Positions 1 through 11,173 of a stretch of DNA of 51,671 nt are shown in pieces; within the stretch, counting starts at the first letter, position 1, and every line of letters starts with the position of its first letter. This stretch comes from Bigelowiella natans CCMP2755. Taxonomy: Eukaryota; Cercozoa; Chlorarachniophyceae. The position numbers and the translations under genes are program-made. Where the stretch lies: contig ADNK01000062.1 in NCBI GenBank assembly GCA_000320545.1, forward strand, positions 1 to 51,671, read 5' to 3'. Below the pieces are notes generated by a model. The model ran no database searches. It saw only the letters and a program-made list of their open reading frames with translations, and had not been told where the DNA came from.

Positions 1-1293
1 GAGAGGTTCTATTGCTGCGACTTTTACATCGATGTTGGTTTCGATTATCTGCTTGATGATTCCAATTCGTGTTGATTTTTCCTGCTCGTTAGGTCCCAGC
101 CTTGGGCCTCTCAGAACTACAGAGTGCTTACTTGGCCTTGACTTAGCTGCTCTGACTGTGGTCACTAATCCAAAGAGTGAGGGAAGGAATGATCCTTGTC
201 CTAACTGATGTTCGGTGTTAAGCAGATCCAGGTAAGCATCCATCTTAGATTCTCTGGAGCCTTTGAAGAACACTTTTAGGTGGGTTTTATTTCTAGATTT
301 GAATTGGATTCCTTGAAAGTCCTTCCCATATTTCGCTTGGAAAGCTACGTGCATTTGGAATTCGTTCAATCCTAGTGCATCGATCAACTTTGGAGTTATT
401 TTGGACAGGTTTTTCCCAATATCTGGAACATCTTTTTTTTCACTGGATGGGTTCAAATCCTCTACGTTCTTTCCGGCTAGGCATTTAGTCTCTTCTTCCT
501 CGGTGTTAACTTCTGTCAGTGTGTCGCGGTTTTCATCCCTCGGATCTGCTGTGTTTGTTTCCTCACTTGTTGGTTCGTTGGCATGTTTTTTTTTGCCAGT
601 GAGAACAGTGCGACATGGGTCGCCGGAGGCCATAATGGCGCCCCCCGCTTGCAGCATGGCTTTTTTGTCAAGTTCCAATATGAGCACGTTCTGTTTATAC
701 TTCCGGTTGTATTTCCTTTGATTCCTGGCGTGACTTTTTGGAACTTGCCAACTCTGGCTATTCTTTCGCTCAGCTAGTCTTTGTACTTCTGCTTCAGGAT
801 ATTTATCTCGACCATGAGGTTCATCAGCGCGTGATGAGGTTGTGACACTAGCGTAAGTTCTCGAGGTCCGTTGCATCGAGGAGGGTTGAGCTTCCATTGT
901 GCCATTCTTCTGATGTTCCTTGATATAAGTCAGTTCTTCTTCAAGTTTCAGTAATTTGTTTTTAAGCCCAGCGTTTTCCTCCTGCATGTCTTTTTGATCT
1001 TGCTGCAATTGTTGTTGTTTCTCATCAACTAACTGGACCATTGTGGTCAGCATTTCACACAATTTTTTCATTGTGTTCCACTGAGGAGTTTCTTTGCGTT
1101 CCATTGTTGCAGACAGTGTTGAAGTAACTTCGCGAAGGCATTGAGACAGATCATGACTTTTCCTATCAGAGCCACAGTCGTCATCATTGCATTCTGAATC
1201 GAGATCCAACGTTGCGTGTTGGTTCTTTTTGTGCTTTCTTCCCTTTTTGGGTGTCTGGTGCTTGTTGTTGCCACGCGCGCTGCGCGTGATCAT
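1..1293 (-). CDS. Partial open reading frame, coiled-coil protein, possibly a retroelement ORF1-like protein (runs off the left edge)
   Basis: I read 431 uninterrupted codons on the minus strand from an ATG at 1293 down to base 1. An in-frame stop lies upstream at 1324-1326, and no stop is reached inside the window. The N-terminus is basic (Lys/His/Arg runs). It is followed by a heptad-like Gln/Glu/Leu/Lys segment around residues 85-125 that should form a coiled coil, then a charged linker rich in Glu and Thr. A more globular part follows from about residue 295, with alternating hydrophobic residues and a VVLRGPRLG motif near the left edge. Basic head, coiled coil and then a folded nucleic-acid-binding-like part is the plan of many non-LTR retrotransposon ORF1 proteins, but I see no reverse transcriptase or zinc knuckle here, so that assignment is a guess. 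It could equally be a host gene. Codon usage looks coding and there is no intron in the visible part. Confidence 0.6.
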   Translation of the reverse strand, partial: MITRSARGNNKHQTPKKGRKHKKNQHATLDLDSECNDDDCGSDRKSHDLSQCLREVTSTLSATMERKETPQWNTMKKLCEMLTTMVQLVDEKQQQLQQDQKDMQEENAGLKNKLLKLEEELTYIKEHQKNGTMEAQPSSMQRTSRTYASVTTSSRADEPHGRDKYPEAEVQRLAERKNSQSWQVPKSHARNQRKYNRKYKQNVLILELDKKAMLQAGGAIMASGDPCRTVLTGKKKHANEPTSEETNTADPRDENRDTLTEVNTEEEETKCLAGKNVEDLNPSSEKKDVPDIGKNLSKITPKLIDALGLNEFQMHVAFQAKYGKDFQGIQFKSRNKTHLKVFFKGSRESKMDAYLDLLNTEHQLGQGSFLPSLFGLVTTVRAAKSRPSKHSVVLRGPRLGPNEQEKSTRIGIIKQIIETNIDVKVAAIEPL

Positions 1294-3084
1294 CACGGTG
1301 GGCAATATTTCACTTGTGCGCGGCTATGAGTCCGTTTGGCATAATCAGTTAACTATGTATAGCCTTGTTGTGCAAGCATTAACGTTGTATGTGAGACGGG
1401 TGTAATGAGGTGATTAAATATTTTCAATAGTCATCCTGTTAAAAGCGCTTAGGTTGTGTCTTCATGTTGATAGATGCGTGTGCGAGTAGTATCGCGTAGA
1501 GCTAGCAGAGAGCAAGAATTCTATGATGCTTGCTTGTAGTATACTTGCACGCGCAAAAATCATGCAACGACACGTACAGGCAAGTCATCAGCTACGCTAA
1601 TACGTACGACAATTACAGGCGCCGTCATGCATGATGGCAACGATGGTACGTACTTATGCTGTCGTAACGCTATAATATGCATGATAGCGTTACATTTTGC
1701 TAGTTATGCTATGTACGTAGCCTTGCAATTTGTAGCTGCTAGCTAGCTGCGAGCATAGCACGCACATTTACACGTGTATAAGTCTGCTTTTGTGTTATGT
1801 GCGTGATGTATGCGCACTACTAGTACACGGTGCACACCAGTCGTTGAAGATGGAGTACGTAATGGAAATGATACGGCACACCTATGCATGATTCGCACCA
1901 TGCGTTTATCTAGTTATCCTTCATTCATCAATTTTTTGTATAACATTTTCATCACTAGAATTTCTTGACATTTCATTTTTTAAAAAAAAAGTTATTCTAA
2001 ACGATGCTGACAGACGCTCGGTTGCAGAAGCTACGATACAGGACTTCAATGCTTCGCTTCATAATCTGCAAAAAAAAAAATCATTATCAATTCATACATG
2101 AAGGAACTGGTGGCGGGATGAATAGTGTATGATAGTAAGCCCTCAGACGAAGTTGTTTCGGCAACGCACAGGTGCGATTACAGATAAATGCCTTTTTTTA
2201 TGTAATCATAGGGAAATATTAAGTGCGTTTGTATCAGGGACTTACTTGAGTAGTGCCGCGGTTTGAAATCACCAGTCCGAAAATACACAAGCCTAAAAAT
2301 AATGTTGTGGAGGGACTGACGAGGCGGTCATAGAAAAGAACAGCTTCGCTAATAAACTCCCATATTGTTCAATTTGGGCATGTCTCTTTAGGACCCAGTT
2401 ACTCATGGGGTAAGGAGGTGGGCAGGGAAGAATGCCTTTCCTTTGCAGGAGGTGTGGGTAATACTTGTTCATAATAAAGTCATTGTACGGAAAGTACTAT
2501 CAAACTGCGCCATGGGAATTAGGCGTTGTTAGCGAATTTCCCGTCTTTTAAGTAGTTAATTTCCCCCAAAACCCTTTAGCCAGTCAGATAACACGAACGA
2601 AGAACGCCGGCAATGTGTAAGGATAGGGGCTTTTCGAAAATATGTTTGTTGGAATGAAATGCTAACCATTATGATGCAACTCAAAGACTACTCGTTCTCC
2701 CAGCAATCAGAGTGCCACCACCTCACGCATCTGGGGCCGGCGCACTTTAGTCATGCTATGCAGATTTTTGAACGTACAAGCAATCGACATGGAATTCTAA
2801 AACGCTTTATAAATAGCTTCTACGACATTCTCAAAATAAGCGAATCGCCTTTATACAGGTATTGTGTTACGAAGAAAGCGAATGAATCAGACTGAGAGCA
2901 AAGACACGTTTAATTTCTATTTTGTTAATCATAGGCAGTACAGCGTTGGAATATCACAAATTACTGCCTGAAATATGTGAAAAGATTGTAAAATAACCTG
3001 TATTTCGTTTTAAAATTTTGTAGGAATGACACACTGTACGGCTGAAATTTCTTCTGGTTCCGCTTGAGGGCTCTCCGAAAGATC
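1294..3084. other. Intergenic region between the left-edge ORF and alpha-amylase
   Basis: I see no convincing coding exon. The part from about 1440 to 1900 is rich in TG/CA, CpG and short palindromes such as GCTAGC and GCATGC. It resembles the spacer class found at gene 3' ends elsewhere in the window. The part from about 1900 to 3084 is AT-richer, with A-runs, and probably holds the amylase promoter. Short open frames here (for example 2659-2895) lack recognisable features. Confidence 0.5.
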
Positions 3085-4436
3085 ATGATTCTCCCCCTCT
3101 TCTGGCTCCTCCATATCTCCTTTATATGCCAAGCTGCATCACCAGACGATTGGAAGTCGCGATCCATCTATCAGGTCTTGACGGATAGGTTTGCAACGGA
3201 CAACTCCGCCAACGATGATACCTGCGGTGGCGACTTGAGCAAGTATTGCGGAGGTACATTCAAAGGTTTGGAGAACAAACTTGATTACATCTCTGGAATG
3301 GGATTTGATGCGATCTGGATTTCACCGGTAATTTAGAGTAGAAATATTGTTCCATTAGCAAGGGTGAGATTGTTGATATCTTCGCAGGTTGTGAAGCAGA
3401 TAGGGGATGGATACCACGGCTATTGGGCATCAGATCTCACGGTAAGAAGATTGGACAATATATCAGTCATACACTACTTTAAGATCCAATCATGATAATG
3501 ATTATGTTGGACTCAGGCTATTAACGACCATTTTGGAAGCATGGTAGGTAGAAAATTGCGCATCATATTGGGTGTATCATGGAAATAGATGAAGAAGAAG
3601 AACAGCAATGATGGTGTCTTTATATGCTGAAATTAGGAAGACCTCCAGTCCCTTGTAAAGACAGCACACTCAAAAGGAATTTGGGTTATGCTAGGTTGAT
3701 TAATAACCCGGGAGATTTTGCAAGCAGTCATTCACTGAATAATCTCACTTTATTCTTCTTCTAATAACAGACATGGTCGTAAACCACATGGGAGGATCGA
3801 TCAACGACATTAATAAGTACTTCAAAACACTCTTCGCCTTTAGATATTATGATGCAACAATCTTTGAATTTAATATTTGATGTGACTCCTCCACTGCCTT
3901 ATCTTACTTACCCCTTTATTAGTTTTGTTCCATTCAACGATGGGAGCCACTATCATGACTGCAACGGATGCATTAGCGATTGCAATATTCATAACTTTAA
4001 CGACGCTGCAGGTAGATAGTTGATTCATTCATTCACCCATCACAATTTTCCTCTGACATTGCCATCGTCCTCCTATCTATCATCAAATATGTTTCTCTTA
4101 GCTTCAAGTTGTATGTTGTTGTCTATTCTGCTTTGATCCTCATCGTTATTTTTTTAATGCTGGTATAATTTAGAAACCGAGCACTGTCGCTTGGCAGGCC
4201 TTCCTGATTTAAACCAAGACAATGAATACGTTTCTTCCAAACTTATTGAAGTGTACACGAAATTGGTGGAAGATAGTGGAGTGGACGGTATTCGTATGGA
4301 TACAGTCCCAGAAGTCAACCCGTCGTATTGGAAAACGTACTATTATTCTTGCTATTACTACCGACGTAGAGAAGAGGAGATGTAGTTGTGATGAAGTTAT
4401 TGTTGTCGAAATTGTGTGTCAATCTGTTCCATCAAT

Positions 4437-4470
<34 letters not shown>

Positions 4471-4740
4471 CGTAGATTCAAGTCTCAAGCTGCGCCTAAT
4501 ATGTACATCATTGGAGAAGTTTTCAACGGAGACTCCAACTACATCGATGTACTAGTGTGAATATAAAATGTTAGACGAACATTTCTGTGCATTATATTTT
4601 GTGCATCGTCGCTACTACTACTACTACTACTACTGCAACCATCGTCTTCAATTAAAAGTAAATGAGAGAGAGAAAGAGAGAAATATTAAGAAATGTGATC
4701 ATTTACTACTACAGCTGTTCCGTCGAAAGCAAGTAGTAGC

Positions 4741-4771
<31 letters not shown>

Positions 4772-4942
4772 TCATCATCCACCCATCCATCCATCATTAC
4801 TAACGATCATCATGTATTTAGCTAGATATAGCGAGTGAGTGAGTGAGTGACGAATGATGAATTATTATGCATATCATAGGCTCATGGATCTGAGCTGGAT
4901 GGACTTCTAAGTTATCCTATGTATTACACGATAAGGTAGTGC

Positions 4943-4977
<35 letters not shown>

Positions 4978-5973
4978 AGTGGTGGTGATGGTGATGGTTG
5001 TGGCTGCTGCTGCTGCTGCTGCTGCTTTCGAAGAGACTATTTCGTAACAGCTAGTGAATAAATCAAATTTACTAGATGAGAGAGTAATTTAGGAGACGAC
5101 AAGGATGTGATGAAGTTTGACAAGATAAAACACGAAAAACCACAAACAGTAACACAAATCATATATTCCAATCAAACTCAAAGAATGATACAACGTGTAC
5201 AATTAATTATTTTTCATCATCATGATCATCATGATTTTTTCTCCTCCTCCTCCTCCTCCTTCTCCATAGGAACGTCTTCCAACAAAAGCAGGTCGTACTT
5301 ATATGCTGTATCACTTTTCTCTTGTTCTCTATCACATTCACGTAACACCATCTCTATTTGAAAAAATCGACGTAATAAATAGCATTATATGTGTCTCCTC
5401 AGGATATGTCGCAAATATCCTCAAGATTGAAGGAGTACTACCAAGTCTTTGGGCAGGACAGGTGGTGCATGTAGTTTGTACTGCTGCTGCTGCTACTGCT
5501 GCTCTATTGTGGCCAAACACAACAGCATAGAAGCATGATTACCAGCACACAAACACGTTCTTAATTATATTCGGGCAGCATGCATGTGTATGTGTATGTG
5601 TGTGCACTTGCGGATGAATTACAGCTTTTGATGATACTACTTCTTTTGTTCTTCCTTGTACTACTTCTACATTGTTGGTACACCACCACACTACAGAACG
5701 ATGAAACTTGGAACGTTCGTCGATAAGTAATACAATCCTCTCTGCCCAGTCCTGTGGTTGCAGTACTATCATAATGATCCTCCTTTGTAGCTAGCTACTA
5801 CAGGGTGGTTGTACTTTTATCATTATCATCAATCGTCATCCTCACTTATATGATCATATACATATATAATTGAGTGATAATACTTGCTATTTTGATGAAA
5901 AAATGTTTTTGTGTTGCTTCTTCTTTATTCAGCCACGATAACGCTCGGTTCTTAAGTCAGAACTCTGATCAAA

Positions 5974-6009
<36 letters not shown>

Positions 6010-6115
6010 CAAGCGCAGAAATTACAGCAGCAGCAATAGTAGCAGTAGTATTGTTGTAGTGGTAGTGGTGATGTCCTCCTGCTTCCTCTTCCACTAAAAT
6101 AATACTACTACGACA

Positions 6116-6146
<31 letters not shown>

Positions 6147-6300
6147 ACTTCTACTAATTATATCACTATTTATTTGTTACCATATACAATACATACACAC
6201 ACACACACACACACATATTATTGTTGCTGTCGGTTGTAGCTGTTCACGTCGGCTGTTGTACTTTCGATGATGATCGACGGCATCCCTATCGTCTACTACG

Positions 6301-6332
<32 letters not shown>

Positions 6333-7571
6333 GCGACGATGAAACAACAACACGACACCACAACAACATCACAATTTGTAGTAGTAGTAGTAGTAGTAGT
6401 AATAGCGGTGGTATATTCGTAGTTTCGAGTATACAATTAGGGTTGTTGTTCGAGCATATATGTGTGTGTTTATTGGTTAAACACATTGGGTGTGTGTATA
6501 ATATTGAGATGAGAAAGCTTGATCTAATTGAATTGAATATTACTATTGATAATAATATTGTGATTATTAACACTATGCATCATCATCATCATCATCATCA
6601 TCATCCTCACTCAGGAACTGCACAAATGTTTTCGGGTGGAAACGACCCACAAAACCGGGAAATCTTCTGGAATACGCAATTTAATAATTCAACAGAATTA
6701 TATAAAAAAATCAAGTAATTTGTATATTTGTTGATGTTTATCCTTCCTCTTCAAATCCTTTCATGAAGAAAGGAGAAAAGATGATGACGACAAGTTGCTG
6801 AATGATGATAATTGCATATCTGACCTCCTACTACAACAGAGCACTCAACGCAGTACGCAAGGAGGACGTATTTGACCTTGGATCTCCAGCAACAGAACTA
6901 GTAGGAAACACCCTCTCCTATATATGTTGTTGTTGTTGTTATTATTGTTGTTGTTGTTGTTGTTGTCAATTGTGGTTTGACAATATACTTATCTCTGTTG
7001 CTGTAATGAATAATAATATATCAGAGTGTGCAGTCATCATTTTATGCATTTTCTCGTGGCAAAGTCCTGGTTGCACTTACGAATGTTGGCGAAGGAGGCG
7101 ACACACAGACTTACACGGTGGGTTGTGGTAGTAGTGGTAGTGGTTCTTCTTCTTGTTGTTGTTGTTGGGACAAAATCGATTATTCATTGTGCTCTAAAAT
7201 ATTCAGTTATGACCACGTTATGTCCAATGATGCACGTTCTTATTTATCGTGGTGATAGTAAAATTGACGCATACTTTCCTCCTCCTCCTCCTCCTCCTCC
7301 TTCATTCTATTCGCATCAGTTGAATCAACATCCTTTCTCAAGTGGAGACATTGTCTGTAACGTATTTTCCGGTACTTCTGACTGCATTACTGTCACAGAT
7401 CAGGTGCTAATAAGTAACAACAACACGATACTGTTGCATCATCATATTTAGTCGTTGGTCGCATAATCAGAAACTAATTCAATCCCATCATAACAATACC
7501 AGGGAGTTGCAGTGGTTCTTCAAGACGGTGAATCCAAAGTTTTTGTTCCAAAGTCCGCTTTGATGCATTGA
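3085..7571 (+). CDS. Secreted alpha-amylase, GH13 family, fungal (TAKA) type, 19 exons
   Basis: Endo-hydrolysis of alpha-1,4-glucan. Splicing 3085-3327, 3388-3441, 3517-3543, 3637-3694, 3771-3816, 3923-4011, 4174-4336, 4476-4554, 4880-4935, 5270-5291, 5403-5461, 5697-5726, 5933-5975, 6240-6300, 6615-6714, 6840-6900, 7025-7117, 7320-7403 and 7503-7571 gives 1437 nt, or 478 residues. All introns are GT-AG and every phase closes. Residues 1-18 form a signal peptide. Conserved GH13 regions are present in order: VVNHM (130-134), GIRMD with nucleophile Asp215, GEVFNGD with acid/base Glu241, and FVDNHDN with Asp311. A beta-sandwich C-terminal domain follows. The length matches the fungal enzymes. 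I start at the ATG at 3085 because it begins the signal peptide. Exons of 22, 27 and 30 nt are unusually small. Introns 7-17 are filled with trinucleotide repeats. The enzyme is probably exported to the ER or outside the cell; its physiological glucan is unknown. Confidence 0.93.
4337..7502 (+). repeat. Trinucleotide microsatellites in alpha-amylase introns
   Basis: Introns 7-17 carry (TCA)n before the acceptor of exon 8, (CTA)n and (GTA)n in intron 8, and (GTA)n then (TGC)n after the donor of exon 9. They also carry (CTC)n before the 22-nt exon 10, an uninterrupted (GTA)n starting exactly at the donor of exon 13 (5976), and (CTC)n before exon 18. A GAA repeat, a (GTA)n, and a CAT run just before the acceptor fill intron 14. 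Introns 1-6 lack such repeats. Confidence 0.9.
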
Positions 7572-8292
7572 ATCGTCCTCCCTTAAAGTAATCCCTTAAA
7601 GTAATTCTTATATATATTGTCAGCATATATGAGACATTTGATTGCAGTTTTCATTATCTAGTTATGTCTGCGTCATGTTTTTCATGGGAAACGTCAAGCA
7701 ATTATGAATCGTATTGTTTGTTTAAAGTACAATGACATGATGACTAGATGAGCACTCCAAACACTCCAAAATACACGTTGGCAGTCGCTGCACCTATTAC
7801 CTCAACAATAAGGCAAGCGTGCATCGCATTGTAATAGCAATTATTTGTTGTGCCGTGCTGCTGCGCATTTCTAGATTTACTCACATTTGTTGACTATGAG
7901 TATGCGTTGTGTGTGCGTATGCTATAGTATGTGCTGCTGCATGCTAGCATGTCGTGATTTCGTACGTGACGAGATGATCGAGCGCTATAGTCTGAACATA
8001 GTCAATGTGGCCGTCGTTGTGATTTATTTGGCGCATGCATGCTAGCATGTGTGCTTCCACAATAATGATGCCTCTTGCATGACTAGCTAGTAGCTAGATG
8101 CGACGCGTTAGCAAATGCGCTGGCAGCACTAGATGGAGCAGCTGCACACGCATGTCCCATGCTAGCGCTAGCCCAGAGCCACGGCGCAATAATGTGTGCC
8201 CGATCCATGTGTGAGTTCTGTAGTACATTGTAACTACATGCACTCGATTAGATGTAATGTATATGCCATATGTCTGTAGATCATGCGTAGGC

Positions 8293-8330
<38 letters not shown>

Positions 8331-8612
8331 CCTCGCGAACATGTATTGTGTTGCTAGACATATGTACAAAGTGTATTTTGTGTGTGCATGTAGGGCCTAG
8401 CTAGCTATTGGTGAGTAGTTACAGTGTGTGATATCGTATTGATACGGGAAAATGTTCCTGTGATGGTGCTGAAGAGGACAACTCGCAATCCAGATATGGC
8501 AATGAGTGTCGAAATAAACGTTCACGTTTAATAGGGTGATAAATAAGATCATGATGCAACACTAATCATAAGCGATTCTTTTGCGTACACTTAACTTTAG
8601 AAAAGCATATAA
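7572..8612. other. 3'-3' intergenic spacer, palindrome- and CpG-rich, with an (AC)n tract
   Basis: Between the convergent amylase and EF-hand genes. The first ~170 bases are AT-rich 3' flank. From about 7740 the sequence is rich in TG/CA, CpG and palindromes. The 12-bp palindrome CATGCTAGCATG occurs at 7940 and 8038. A dinucleotide (AC)n tract occupies about 8295-8330. No coding exon is apparent; the minus-strand frame 8094-8369 merely reads through the repeat. Confidence 0.6.
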
Positions 8613-9098
8613 TCATTTTTTGGAAGGAGGGGGGTTCACATCGTCCAATGTTGTATCGATGACATCATTTGTGTCACCATATATCTCTTCTGCCTTTGTT
8701 CGGGTTAAGAAAGAAAGCAAATCAAGATCATCTCCATTTTCGAATCGGCTACTTTGAAATGGAGTTTGGGTTTCAGCCCATTCCGCAAGGCATTCCCAAT
8801 GACCGAGTCTGTGATTACCATGTGTTAATTGTGTGCAGCAGAGATGAATTAAAGGTGGATCGTATATACTGATCGTCATGAGGATGACCATGACAACGAT
8901 CATGACTTAACATCCTGATATTACTGATGTATCACTATTCTCTGCATATGTGTATTACTACTACTAACTGTTACTGCAACAACAACAACAACAACAGTTG
9001 CAATTACTTTTCGAAGTCTCGCCTGACTTCCTCAGCATGGTAAGAAGCCTTGAGGCCAATAATATATGCTTAGAAATTCGAAATATTCTCATTTCTGA

Positions 9099-9166
<68 letters not shown>

Positions 9167-10667
9167 CCTGCAAATTGTAGAAGTCTTGTAGTCCCTTCTT
9201 GGTCAAACCGATTTCATTGGAATCAAGGTTGTCAATGCATTCGTCGAAGAACCCAGAGGGAGCAGCCACTGTTAATATATGATGATAAATTCAATGATAA
9301 AAATGCTGCTACTGCAGCGATAAAGACATGCCAATTGTTATTTAGCTGAAATAGTTGAAACTAAATGATATCTGTAAAATTTAGCGTGTTGGATGTTATC
9401 ATCGGCGTACTTCCATTTGTTTGACGATGCAAAGCGTCAAATTCGAGCTCTGATATGGCTCCTAGAAGAGACAAAAATTAGGAAGAAACTTGTTAACTAG
9501 CTGCAGATGCTACTTGCTACTATCAAAGGAACAGCACAACCACACGTTTTATTTGTACCGTCATTGTTGACATCGAACTCATCAAATATATTGTTTATAG
9601 CCATTTCAAATCCTTTGGAAATCTCCCCCTAATATGTATTATCCATGTTGTTTGTCATGTCATGATGACGGCGAACACAAGAATACTACTGCTGCAACTC
9701 ACATACATCCTCGTCATAGAAGATGCTCCAGAGCGCGACATTAGCCCCAGTAATCATCTTATCAAATTCAGAACCCCGATTCTGCAGCAATGAACAAATT
9801 ATCATACCACATCATCATCTTAATGATAGAGTGATGATGATGCCAGACCAACGGAGTACATTGGATGATTCTACTACTAGTAGTTGTAGAGTAGTAGTAC
9901 GTGAGGAATCTCAGGAGGCATATCGCTTGCATGAGGAATCTCTGGTGTAACAGTAATCATCCCATCGTCGATGAAAGATGATGATTTCGAAGCTGTCTTC
10001 TCTTCCTGTTAAGAAACATAGTAGGTTGAATGCTATGCAAACAGATGATTGACGCGACATGTTGATAGCTATGCTGTCTGCAGATTAAAACAATGTCATC
10101 ATTTTGGACCTTAGAGCGGCTGTTCGTACGGCCTTTGCGAGCGCTATGACTACTACTACTACTGCTTTTGCGGAAGCCTTTGCTGCCTCCAAATCCCTGG
10201 CCACGCGACGATGTTGATGATGATGATGATCCACTGTCGCCACTGCTACTGCCGCCTGATCCTCCTCCTAAATTACCCCTATTCTTCTTCCTGGCATACG
10301 ATCTAATAGATTTGCAATTGCCACGTGAACCAGCATTGCCGTTTCCACGATTGACAACCCCAAATATGGAAACTTCTATGTTGCACTTCGGAAAGATGTT
10401 CCCGATGATGATGCTGCTGCTTCTCCGGGATGATGAAGAAGATGAAGAAGGAAAGGAGGAGAGTGATATAGCCATCTTACTAAGACTTGATTCAAGAAAA
10501 TGGCCATCTGTTACTGATTTTGGGTGCTTGGGAAGCAGCAGCATTGTAACAACAATCACGGCGAGTGTCATCGTAACTAATAAAGGAGTCCGCAACCACA
10601 TAGGAGGACGTGGATACGACAGCAGTCCCCTACGATGACTGTGTTGTACTGCTAGATGTCGATTCAT
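8613..10667 (-). CDS. Single-pass membrane protein with an EF-hand, Ser/Gly-rich (8 exons)
   Basis: Exons in sense order are 10667-10110, 10005-9901, 9781-9707, 9628-9559, 9461-9411, 9268-9168, 9048-9008 and 8868-8613. Together they give 1257 nt, or 418 residues, with consistent phases. A basic N-terminus of about 27 residues precedes one hydrophobic segment (about residues 28-47), so it is a signal anchor or a long-n-region signal peptide. A Ser/Gly low-complexity stretch follows. Residues 265-276 form a canonical EF-hand loop (D-x-N-x-D-G-x-I-x-x-x-E) split by an intron after Gly. A degenerate second hand lies around residues 290-315, with DNLDSNE in place of a full loop. The C-terminal ~85 residues are acidic. 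I chose the ATG at 10667; the frame stays open to a GTG at 10685. The function is probably calcium-responsive but is otherwise unknown. The (AC)n(AG)n tract sits in the intron after exon 6. Confidence 0.82.
9099..9160. repeat. Compound (AC)n(AG)n microsatellite in an intron of the EF-hand gene
   Basis: About 28 bases of AC followed directly by about 33 bases of AG on the plus strand. On the sense (minus) strand this reads CT then GT, starting a few bases after the donor of exon 6. A similar compound tract occurs in an ABC1 kinase intron near 45885-45970. Confidence 0.95.
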
Positions 10668-11173
10668 CAGCTTGGTAGCTATCACGGACCAGAAAGCACA
10701 ACAAAAGCCACTGTGCGACGAAACACTAATCGATCAGCTCTCCTCCTTCTTCCACTGGCTTCAAAGGGATTGAAGACTGCGATTAATAGTCTTATTATTT
10801 GTTGAATAGTGGAGCGTTGAGTAGCACCCTTCCTGTCCTGTCTGTCTATCCTCCTTTGTGGTGTCCTGCTGTCTCAATCCTCCTCAGTGCTTGCTCTGCT
10901 CCTTTTATCCGCAACCCGATCTGGAAATGGAAATGAGAATCGACAAAAGACAAAAGAAAGCTTCTGTCGCATGATTTTATCGACCTTGATTTCATTGATG
11001 AAAGAAAGAAAGATTCTTAACGACTTCGATAACCTTTGTCGTATTATAATTATTCCGGTGAATTAGAATTCTTTCATTACTAAACCAAAAATATCCTTTA
11101 TATTACTTACTACGACAATCATATTTAAGATATCTGTGAAGAAAAGGGACTTCATTAGTCGCATCTTATCGGT
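10668..11173. promoter_or_regulatory. Divergent 5'-5' interval between the EF-hand and Yip1 genes
   Basis: About 500 bases separate the two start codons. The sequence is ordinary and mildly AT-rich, without the palindromic TG/CA composition of the 3'-3' spacers. It presumably contains both promoters. I recognise no specific element. Confidence 0.4.

Noticed and set aside
4932-4976. Regular GTA arrays considered as CRISPR-like repeats
   Set aside because: Units are three bases, without spacers, in introns of a nuclear gene.
4222-7451. Open frames with poly-Ser, poly-Val or poly-Cys runs overlapping the amylase gene
   Set aside because: They are translations of intronic trinucleotide repeats. 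The spliced amylase explains the region with conserved motifs.
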